Source of the DNA: DTKD01 sp050948905
GTDB taxonomy: Bacteria; Armatimonadota; UBA5829
Length of the DNA stretch: 64,000 nt
Direction of reading: 5' to 3'
Assembly (NCBI GenBank): GCA_050948905.1
Contig: JBMNES010000001.1
Span: forward strand, 2,728,001 to 2,792,000
The translations under genes were made by a program, and so were the position numbers. The notes beneath the pieces were generated by a model. It saw only the letters and a list, made by a program, of their open reading frames with translations, did no database searches and was not told the DNA's origin. Shown here one piece after another: positions 1 to 8,030 of this stretch (positions are counted from its first letter, which is position 1; each line of letters starts with the position of its first letter).

Positions 1-630
1 AGCAGAAGACAGCCTCTTGAGATGGCGTTTACCGTCGATATGAACAAAGGTAATGTCAGCTTTGCTCTGCAGCCGCCGAGACCTGGAGGGGCTGCGTCCG
101 GGCCTGTGGCGTTTGACTCCGCTAAGGATATAAATGACGACTTTCACAATCAGTATGACGCCGATCGCGGAGGTGCGATTCGCTGGAGCCTGCTTCCGAC
201 TTTTAACCCATCGGTTGGTGACCAGTATCTGGCAAACGCAAGGATAGTACCCGGCAGCGAGACTGTGATTGGGCCAGATATGACTCTGGGAGAAAACTTT
301 GCAAGGCCGGTCAGATACGAACGGGTTCCGCTGTCGCTGGGCAACCCTGGGATAAACCAGTATATGATCGACAATGATTCGGGCAGGTTGTTTTTCAGCC
401 GTGACCCCAGCCTGGATTTGCCGGAACTGGACGCAAACAGCCAGCCGTGCGTGATTCAAGTCTATTATCTTGTTTATTTTAACCGGAAAGACGACGTAGT
501 TAGAGGTGACTATCTTACGAAGAGCCTGATCACAGTTCATCTTGGTATGAAGATGTTCGACCCTGAACTAGGCAAGCCTTTCCCTGTGGACCTGACTGAC
601 AAGGTGAAGGTCAGAAACGCTCTTAGGTAG
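1..630 (+). CDS. C-terminal part of an unknown (pilus-associated?) protein, 5' end outside window
   Basis: The frame is open from base 1 to the stop at 628-630. The first ATG, at 22, has no Shine-Dalgarno sequence, so this is probably the C-terminal part of a longer protein that begins upstream. About 200 residues are visible. They have no membrane segment and no motif I recognise. It ends 5 bases before the pilin-like gene at 636, so the two are probably co-transcribed. By position it could be another minor-pilin-like or surface protein of the same system, but that is inference from the neighbour only. Confidence 0.6.
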   Translation, partial: SRRQPLEMAFTVDMNKGNVSFALQPPRPGGAASGPVAFDSAKDINDDFHNQYDADRGGAIRWSLLPTFNPSVGDQYLANARIVPGSETVIGPDMTLGENFARPVRYERVPLSLGNPGINQYMIDNDSGRLFFSRDPSLDLPELDANSQPCVIQVYYLVYFNRKDDVVRGDYLTKSLITVHLGMKMFDPELGKPFPVDLTDKVKVRNALR

Positions 631-635
631 ATTGA

Positions 636-3362
636 ATGCAAGTCATGAATCATTTGCATAAGAATATTCAGAAAAACCAGCGTGGACAAACGCTTATCAT
701 CGCGATAATGGTGATGTTCATCCTCGCGGTGTTGGCGACGGTGTTTATAGCGCTGGTGGCCAGGAACCTGTCGAGATCGGCCCGTATGTCGAGCACGGAC
801 TCTGTGGCGGCTATTGCGGAGGCTGGGATACGTTACGCCGATGAGATGCTGACCACGTCTGAGGCAGGGGCTGACTGGCGACCAGATCCGGATAATCTAC
901 CGCCGGCGCTTAGAGAAGACGACCCGGATTTCGAGTGGTTGCGACCGTATTCAGTAAACGAGACCGGGGAAACTGGCCCAACCGGCGGATATACCAGGTT
1001 TAACTCCGGCCAGGGCAGGTTTTTGATCCGGGTTTCCTATGAACCTTATCCGGACAGGCCGATGTCGAAGTACATCAAAATAGAGTCCGTCGGAAGGTGG
1101 GGCACTATTGACCCTAACGACCCTACTACGCTGCACGACCTGAGCAGCAGACGACTGCGAAGGGAGATTACGGCATATAAACCAATCGGCCTGACCGATA
1201 GCTGCAGATTCATCACTAACAAAGATGACCGAAGCGTGGATGTGGCTCTCGGTGTGCCTGGATATAAGACCGTGTTTGGACGCAGCACATCGAGTAAATA
1301 TGGCCTGAGAGGCGGGCCGATCAGGGTCAACGCCAATCTGGTATGGTATGGGTTGTATGGCAGCGACCCCAGCGTGGAGATATACCTGCGCGGCATCAGA
1401 GCCAACGCCTCCACTGATCCTGCGACTGGCAGCCCTACGGACAAGATTCCAATTGATGACGTGCTTGTTTCCGGCGAGATTAAAGCAGACGGCGACCCGG
1501 CTCAGGCTAATAATCGAGTTGCGGTACGCCTGCATAAATTGCTTAAGTCTCAGAGTGGTTATACAACTGAGACGCAGGATATGCTGGAAAGCAGCAACAG
1601 CGCCTTCGACACAGCGGATGGTTTCTATCGAGACGGCAGTAATCAGGTAGATGCACAAAGAAGGCCGCGTGGGGTGAAGCGCATTGAACCGCCACTGGTG
1701 GATCAGTCTGATTCTACCAACACTACGACACGCTATAGAGTGCTGACCCTTAATTCAGGGGATCGTGTGCGGCAGGGCGGCGGCGGCAGATGGGTTAATC
1801 TCGGTCAATTGGGCTGGGGCAAGGGCGTTTATATCGGCAATACGGCCGACAAGCAGGACGAAAGTGAGACACTTTTCGGCGGTGTGACCGTGCGTGCCGA
1901 CATAATGCAGCCCGGAAACCAGATGACGAGCAACTGGAAGGGGCCCTATTATAACCCGCCGGCCGCTGTCATCAATCTTTTGCCGAACGATAAAGAGACC
2001 ATCAACGGGCAGGATCAGTACTATTTCACCATTACCCGCAGCGATGTCGCCGGAACGGGGCAGAAGGCGATATGGTCTGATCCACAGGGGGTTCCGAGGC
2101 CGGACTGGGGCGCGACGGTGCGTATGCCCTACCCCGATCCGGCGAACGGAAGATGGCTGACTCCAAATCATAAAATTGATGGCAATGGGGTCATCTATGC
2201 CGAAGGCAATATCCGTATTCGCGGGATGCTGCCTAAGGGAATGAACCTGACGATTGTTTCCAATCAGAATATTTACATAGACGGAAGCGTGCTTAAATAT
2301 CGTGAGCCGGGTTGGCAGGACAGCGATAACGATGAATATCGTGGCGCGGATTCGACCGGCGGACTTGCGCTGCTGGCGCGGCAGAACATTATAGTAAACA
2401 CGACTCAGTTCTTTATGCCACTGGGCGACCTGGGTGCCGACGATTATGGCCCTGATTCGATAATCGGACAAGGCTCGACACACGTTGTTGTGCGAAATAA
2501 TCCACAGAGCGCGTTCAGATGCGGTTTTGAGTTTGGCCCGTATGAGTCAGAAACCGGCAGTGCGCCGGGTAATCGGATGTTATTTTTGCGGCACTCCGGT
2601 GAGTTCGGCTCTGCATATATCAACGCGTGGATAAACCCGGCGAATACTACCCCGAATTGGGGATTGTTGGGACTCAACAACGTGTTTGCAGGGCTGCCTC
2701 CGTATGTGTGGGGTGTTGGGGATCCGCGCTATGGCTTTGGGTCTAACCCTCCTGGTGCGGGTGTAGGCAGCTCGTTTGCGTCTAATGTGTATGATCTGCT
2801 TACTGCCGGGGCCACATTAAACACAGCGGTTGGGATGCCTAATATACTGCAGATCGCGCTTGATTCGCACGTGTATACTCGCAGCAACTATTGGATGGGC
2901 GGCGTGGCAGTTATGCCGATGGACGTGAGGATTGAGGCGATTTTATACGCGCAGGAAGGGTCGCTGTTCGTGATTCCGGGTTATTGGATGAATCCCAATC
3001 CAGCGGATACGGATCCTTCAAACCGCCCGCCGGGAACCGACCCGAGATTCCCACTATACGGCCAGGCGCCGGATATTCGTATCATAATCGACGGAGCGGT
3101 CAGCGAAAACCTGCCGGCTTCGACGAGCGATGTGCAGGCGTGGATGGCGAAATGGGGACGAATACCGGCTGTGTACGGCTCTACCTCATCCTCCACAGCG
3201 CATCCTAACGAAGGTGTTACCTTCCTTTACGACGACCACGTTGGTTGGCCGATTGATAACAACGGCCAGCCTATCAGAGTAGACAAGTTCGGTCGCCCAT
3301 TACCGATTGCTCCGAGGCTGCCGGTTAGCGGAAGTCTTATCTATTTCGGCGATGTGATGTAA
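636..3362 (+). CDS. Very large PilX-like (type IV pilin-like) protein
   Basis: A 908-residue protein. Near the N terminus (residues 17-50) a short basic stretch and the motif GQTLIIAIMVMFILAVLA are followed by a hydrophobic helix and a polar helix with AEAGIRYADEML. This is the layout of PilX/PilW-type minor pilins and of 'GspK-like' proteins. PilX proteins are usually 150-250 residues, so this one carries a roughly 850-residue extracellular part. That part is rich in Gly, Asn, Pro and Asp, with no repeat I can name. It is co-directional with the partial gene upstream and the gene at 3402. A role in surface appendage or cell-envelope display is inferred from the N-terminal helix. PilT (24313-25383) shows that type IV pili exist in this organism. 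Confidence 0.6.
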   Translation: MQVMNHLHKNIQKNQRGQTLIIAIMVMFILAVLATVFIALVARNLSRSARMSSTDSVAAIAEAGIRYADEMLTTSEAGADWRPDPDNLPPALREDDPDFEWLRPYSVNETGETGPTGGYTRFNSGQGRFLIRVSYEPYPDRPMSKYIKIESVGRWGTIDPNDPTTLHDLSSRRLRREITAYKPIGLTDSCRFITNKDDRSVDVALGVPGYKTVFGRSTSSKYGLRGGPIRVNANLVWYGLYGSDPSVEIYLRGIRANASTDPATGSPTDKIPIDDVLVSGEIKADGDPAQANNRVAVRLHKLLKSQSGYTTETQDMLESSNSAFDTADGFYRDGSNQVDAQRRPRGVKRIEPPLVDQSDSTNTTTRYRVLTLNSGDRVRQGGGGRWVNLGQLGWGKGVYIGNTADKQDESETLFGGVTVRADIMQPGNQMTSNWKGPYYNPPAAVINLLPNDKETINGQDQYYFTITRSDVAGTGQKAIWSDPQGVPRPDWGATVRMPYPDPANGRWLTPNHKIDGNGVIYAEGNIRIRGMLPKGMNLTIVSNQNIYIDGSVLKYREPGWQDSDNDEYRGADSTGGLALLARQNIIVNTTQFFMPLGDLGADDYGPDSIIGQGSTHVVVRNNPQSAFRCGFEFGPYESETGSAPGNRMLFLRHSGEFGSAYINAWINPANTTPNWGLLGLNNVFAGLPPYVWGVGDPRYGFGSNPPGAGVGSSFASNVYDLLTAGATLNTAVGMPNILQIALDSHVYTRSNYWMGGVAVMPMDVRIEAILYAQEGSLFVIPGYWMNPNPADTDPSNRPPGTDPRFPLYGQAPDIRIIIDGAVSENLPASTSDVQAWMAKWGRIPAVYGSTSSSTAHPNEGVTFLYDDHVGWPIDNNGQPIRVDKFGRPLPIAPRLPVSGSLIYFGDVM

Positions 3363-3401
3363 CACAATGGGCTGCGGTTATGTCGGTGAGAGGAGCATGA
3401 T

Positions 3402-6400
3402 GTGAGGCTTATCAAAGGCATACTCTCGATCATTATTATAATCGGCACGTTGATAGCCATTTGTCTTCCTGCGGATGCTGGCGCGTATATGTATGCGGGC
3501 AAGCGCAAGAAGGTCTATTGCGGGATAGTCGAGATCGTCGATCCGCTTTCCGGAAAAATCCAGAACGACACGGCTATTAAAGACGCGGGGCTGCTGTTTG
3601 CGAAACTTGATGCGTTGAACAGTATGAAGCCGACGGGTTGGACTTTTGAAAACCCGCTTGCGTTGTCACAAAACAAGGCTGATGAATACTACTGGCGCAT
3701 CAGGGTGTCTTCTGCGCGCAACTTATCCCGTCTGAATGTGCTGTATCTGCCGGGATCGGGCACGCTTACTCTTACCGACGATGAGAGGGAGAATCTCAGG
3801 CGATTTGTCGACGGCGGGGGTGTGCTGTGGGTCGACAATGCGAACCAGAATTCCCCTCTTAAATTCGGCGTAGCTGGGCCGTTCTTTATCAGTAAACTGG
3901 CTTTCAAAGTTGGTGGAACCGGTGTAGATGGCCCTGTTTCGAGGCATCATCCCCTGTTGACCAGCCCGTATTGGCTCACGGATGTAGATATTATGAGCCT
4001 GGGAATGAACGTCGGCGGGAATTGGTCTCGAAACTACTGCGACATGGGCACTGTGCTTGGTAGTGAAGAGCCGACCTCGTTTGACGTGTTGTTCCCGATT
4101 ATCGATGGTGCGGATAACTCGGGTGCGTTGACCGGGCAGCCGGCAGTTGTAGCAAATACTTACGGCAGCGGGCGTGTGGTGGCTACTGCTAACGCAGTGG
4201 GCAGGGGTTGTATGCTGCAGGAGCCATATAGCCTTGCCAGCCTGAAGTTCGCGTTTAACATAATGGCGTATGCCTCAACTTGGACCGACTTGCGCAAAGA
4301 CCCCAGGCATTCGGGGAATTCGATTGATACGCTTGGCGCAAATCGGCTTGTCGAAAAGTGGTGGATTCCGACTACCACGCACGGCCATCGACGTGAAGCC
4401 GCTCCTCTATTATATAAGAACACGGTGTTTTATACTTCCGGCGACACGCTGGCGGCGCTGGATCAATATGGCGACGCCAAGGGCGGTATGTGGCCGGCTG
4501 GTCCTAATGGCGAAGTCGTTATATGGAGTTGGCAGGACCCTGAAGGCGGCGTGTTGAGTTCCCCAACTATCGCAACTATTCAGGACCCGAATCAGGACTG
4601 TCGTCCTATTGAGGCTGTGCTGGTGCAAAACAGCAACGGCACCGTGTTTGTTCTTAACGCATTTCCAATTGATGCAAACAACGTCGTCTATCCTAACGAT
4701 CCTATATATGTGATGGAGACGAGTCCTGCGGTAGGTAGTTCTGCAGAGGGCCGATGGCCGAGTCCGCCTATTTACGTAAATGGATGGATATTCGCAGTTG
4801 GCGGGGACGGACGGTTATATGCCGAGAACCCGTGCCTTGGCAAGTGGACAAGCGGACACGAAGGAGTCACTGATGTCGCCAGCGAATGGCAGTGTCCAGA
4901 CCTGAAACTGCAACCTAACTGGAAATCGGAACCAAGATGCGGGCCGAGCTATGGCTGCATGAGAAACTCCAACGGCGCGATTCTGGGTATGGTCTATTGG
5001 TTCACCTCTCCGACCACTATGCCGGTGATCGCCGGAGACCTCAACGATCATATATGCAGTATGCCGGTCTCAGTTAGCAGGGATCGCGTCAGGCTGACTA
5101 ATATCCAACCGGGTCGGGATGCTGCGGAGATACGCGTCACATATCCTGGTTGGCTGAGCAATGTTACAGTGACTCTGTTTGAAAGCGATGGAGTGAAAGC
5201 TATCCCGCTGACTGAGAACCCGAAGCCGAACGAGAACCTGGCAGGAGCCAAAATACCTGGGGTCATCGCAATTAAAGTCAAGCCACCGTTGCCAAGGCAG
5301 TATGTGGTCTATTGCAGCTACTCGTTGTCTTATGGCACCAGGTCGCCAGCTTTGAACCCTCGCGGAGGGGAAATAGAACCTAAAAGCCCGGCGAGTACTG
5401 GCGGCGGCACTACTCCGATGAGTCACCCGGCCACTACTATTGAAGGCACCCCTGTGATGGGGCCGGATAATCAGTTGATTGTTACAGGCACCCGAAACAG
5501 CACTTACCCGGCGGGCGGCTCAATACTCGCCTACTCGAATGATGGCAATGTCTCCACTAACGGCAAGCTGAAGTGGCATTATTTCCTGCATTCGGGTGTC
5601 GACAGCAGCTACGGAGCGAATGTGCAACTACCGGGGGTTATCCAGACTTCGAGTGGGCCGATGTTAAACCCGCAGCCGAGCTCTTCGCCGGCTGTGGCTA
5701 ATGGCAAAGTGTTTGTGACGGTATCGGGCAATGAACCAGGTCCACAGGCGGCGCTGCTGTGTCTGAAGGCGTCTTCGGATTGTGTTATCCGTATCACCGA
5801 AAGCGGAGGATACGACTCCAGCGGCAGGCCGATAAAGCGACCGAAGAACCTTTGGAAGCGCAACGGCGAAGGCCATTATAACGTGCGAATCTGGCAGCCC
5901 AACCTGATAAACGACCCCACTTCCAGCCTGCCGTTGATGGATGCCAGAGACATTTCGAGCGGGGGCGTTGGCACTACCGGGATCAGCGTCGATTATGACA
6001 CGGGTACTATCACATTCGACGATTTCAGCAAGACCAAGCTCACGAAAATGCTGGTAGAGACCAATACGTTCTCGCCATCGCTACCGGTGTGGGTCTATCT
6101 GGATAATGTCGAGGTTCCCATCGACTGGACGACGTGGGGGCCGGGTGCGCTGGATATGAGCAGCGCCCGAACCGCTTCAAGCGATTCCGTCGACCTGAGC
6201 GGCTGGAACAACCTGCTCTGGTATTATGTAATTGACGACCATAAATGCACCGGTGTGCATTCTCCGCCGACGGTTATTGGAAATACAGTGTACTTCACGT
6301 GCGATGACGGATATCTGTATGCTCTGGATACTGAAACTGGGGAATCGAAAGGCAGAAAGACAACTCAGAAGCCGATTTGGACTACTAAAGTGGGCAGCGG

Positions 6401-7934
6401 GCAGATGTCCAGAGACAGCGCGTTGTCTGTAGCCGGAGCCAATGGAGTATTGATGGTGCCGGGGCCGGATGGGCTTCACGCATTTACGGATACTACGACC
6501 CTTGTGACAGATAACAGCCGGGTAGTGGAAATCGACGGCCAGGGGGAAGTGACCTGGGCGGTGGATTCGATAGATTGGCCGGCGAATGTGCCAGTGGGCG
6601 TTGGCAAGCCGATCGTTATGAAGCAGGGGGCGGTAAACAAGCCGTCGCGCGCTCGATATGCAGGCACAGGGGAGATATTATTCTGCAACTCAGGGGCTAA
6701 TCAGGTCTGTAAGATCGATAAGAGTGGACGGGTCGGGGCCGATGGCGCCGGTGGCAGATATATTCGCTGGATATATACAAAGTTTGCGGATCCCAAACGA
6801 CTGCTGAGGCCGGGGCAACCGACTCAACTTAGCGGGCCGCGCGATGCCATTATGTGGCAGGAAATGGAAGAAGTGGCATCGGGCGGGTATGCGTCGGTGG
6901 TGCACTGCTTAATTGCAGATACAGGCAACTCGCGCATTCTCGATCTTACGTACCGCGTTAAAAACGGCCAGTTTGTGGATTCGGCAGGTGAGGTTATAGA
7001 CCCAGCGAAGGATTCACGATACTCGCAATTTATTGACAACGAGAGCGGTTTCGTGCTGCCTGAGCTGAATTGGGTTTCGAAGACAGACTCGCTTAACGAG
7101 AAATATGTGTTTGATTGCCTGCAATTAGTTTCGGTGCCGGGTACTGGGAGTATGGTTCAGGATATCTGGGTGGCTAGTTCCAACTTCACATCCGCGGGTA
7201 CTGACACTGGTGGTAACAGTCCGAAAGGCCGAGCAGGGCTTGGCGGCGCGATTATGGCCATTGGATACAGGCAGAGAACTATGAAGAGCGGCCAGGCCGC
7301 CGGGCAATGGGACTATTCATCCCCTCAATCCGGCACGATTACCGCTCGGTGCGATCACGTGAGCATGAACGGGCAAGCCGTTCCGCTGGCTAACCCGAGG
7401 TTCTTCGATGTGGTGGTGCTACCGCCATCCGGACCGGGAGGTAGCCCTGAGCTGGCGCTGTTGATTTGCGACAACTACGGAGTTTATGAGGCCAAAATCG
7501 GCGGGCCGATCCCGGTAGTGGGGCCGAGATTGCTAGCGGAAGATTACACCAGACTGCTCAGGTTGCCGGATCCGGCCACTAAGATTGACTCATCGTGTCC
7601 AGGTTATCCGCAAACTCAGACGAGTTATGTGCCGTTGCCGTCAACAGTGCCGCTGGTAGCGAGTAGCGTGCAGAAGCTGCCGAATGGAAGATGGCTGATT
7701 ACCAACAGCTATAGCGGTTCGGATTCGACTGGCGCTAATAAATTCAGCGGTGAGACGTTTGAATACGACCCGAATGGGCCTGTTGGACAGGAAGTTGTGT
7801 GGTGCTCTCCAAGGTTGGAATGGGTGATGCCGCCGCCGAGCGCAGGGCCGTGTGCGGTTCCAAGAGATTGGAAACAAACCACTACCAATACCTATAACCT
7901 GCGACAGCCGAAATCCGCGTTCAGACAACAGTAG
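3402..7934 (+). CDS. Giant exported protein: DUF4159-like N-terminal domain plus PQQ/propeller repeats
   Basis: A 1510-residue secreted protein. It starts at GTG 3402, six bases after an AGGAG site at 3391-3395. Residues 1-27 are a signal peptide ending near PADAGA. Residues 60-290 resemble the DUF4159/glutamine-amidotransferase-like fold (LNVLYLPGSGTLTLTDDE, then FVDGGGVLWVD). From about residue 310 on there are beta-propeller-like blades, such as YFTCDDGYLYALDTETGE, which is a typical PQQ-repeat strand, and several 'SSPTI', 'GNTVYFT' and 'NGWIFAVGGDGRLYA' units. It is the last gene of the cluster that includes the PilX-like gene, and a terminator follows. The job is unknown; a surface adhesin or scaffold is possible. 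Domain calls are by eye. Confidence 0.6.
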   Translation: MRLIKGILSIIIIIGTLIAICLPADAGAYMYAGKRKKVYCGIVEIVDPLSGKIQNDTAIKDAGLLFAKLDALNSMKPTGWTFENPLALSQNKADEYYWRIRVSSARNLSRLNVLYLPGSGTLTLTDDERENLRRFVDGGGVLWVDNANQNSPLKFGVAGPFFISKLAFKVGGTGVDGPVSRHHPLLTSPYWLTDVDIMSLGMNVGGNWSRNYCDMGTVLGSEEPTSFDVLFPIIDGADNSGALTGQPAVVANTYGSGRVVATANAVGRGCMLQEPYSLASLKFAFNIMAYASTWTDLRKDPRHSGNSIDTLGANRLVEKWWIPTTTHGHRREAAPLLYKNTVFYTSGDTLAALDQYGDAKGGMWPAGPNGEVVIWSWQDPEGGVLSSPTIATIQDPNQDCRPIEAVLVQNSNGTVFVLNAFPIDANNVVYPNDPIYVMETSPAVGSSAEGRWPSPPIYVNGWIFAVGGDGRLYAENPCLGKWTSGHEGVTDVASEWQCPDLKLQPNWKSEPRCGPSYGCMRNSNGAILGMVYWFTSPTTMPVIAGDLNDHICSMPVSVSRDRVRLTNIQPGRDAAEIRVTYPGWLSNVTVTLFESDGVKAIPLTENPKPNENLAGAKIPGVIAIKVKPPLPRQYVVYCSYSLSYGTRSPALNPRGGEIEPKSPASTGGGTTPMSHPATTIEGTPVMGPDNQLIVTGTRNSTYPAGGSILAYSNDGNVSTNGKLKWHYFLHSGVDSSYGANVQLPGVIQTSSGPMLNPQPSSSPAVANGKVFVTVSGNEPGPQAALLCLKASSDCVIRITESGGYDSSGRPIKRPKNLWKRNGEGHYNVRIWQPNLINDPTSSLPLMDARDISSGGVGTTGISVDYDTGTITFDDFSKTKLTKMLVETNTFSPSLPVWVYLDNVEVPIDWTTWGPGALDMSSARTASSDSVDLSGWNNLLWYYVIDDHKCTGVHSPPTVIGNTVYFTCDDGYLYALDTETGESKGRKTTQKPIWTTKVGSGQMSRDSALSVAGANGVLMVPGPDGLHAFTDTTTLVTDNSRVVEIDGQGEVTWAVDSIDWPANVPVGVGKPIVMKQGAVNKPSRARYAGTGEILFCNSGANQVCKIDKSGRVGADGAGGRYIRWIYTKFADPKRLLRPGQPTQLSGPRDAIMWQEMEEVASGGYASVVHCLIADTGNSRILDLTYRVKNGQFVDSAGEVIDPAKDSRYSQFIDNESGFVLPELNWVSKTDSLNEKYVFDCLQLVSVPGTGSMVQDIWVASSNFTSAGTDTGGNSPKGRAGLGGAIMAIGYRQRTMKSGQAAGQWDYSSPQSGTITARCDHVSMNGQAVPLANPRFFDVVVLPPSGPGGSPELALLICDNYGVYEAKIGGPIPVVGPRLLAEDYTRLLRLPDPATKIDSSCPGYPQTQTSYVPLPSTVPLVASSVQKLPNGRWLITNSYSGSDSTGANKFSGETFEYDPNGPVGQEVVWCSPRLEWVMPPPSAGPCAVPRDWKQTTTNTYNLRQPKSAFRQQ

Positions 7935-7971
7935 CGGCCTGATAGGCTTGTCAGAAGCATCAATCGCAAAT

Positions 7972-8003
7972 ACTCCCCCACCCGCCTCTATGTGTGGGGG
8001 AGT
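7972..8003 (+). terminator. Terminator after the giant exported protein
   Basis: A perfect 10-bp stem (7972-7981 pairs with 7994-8003) with a 12-base loop, followed by TATTATTTAT. It lies between the stop at 7934 and the next start at 8031. The T tract is broken, so efficiency is uncertain. Confidence 0.6.
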
Positions 8004-8030
8004 TATTATTTATAAAAGAGGTGCGATAAA

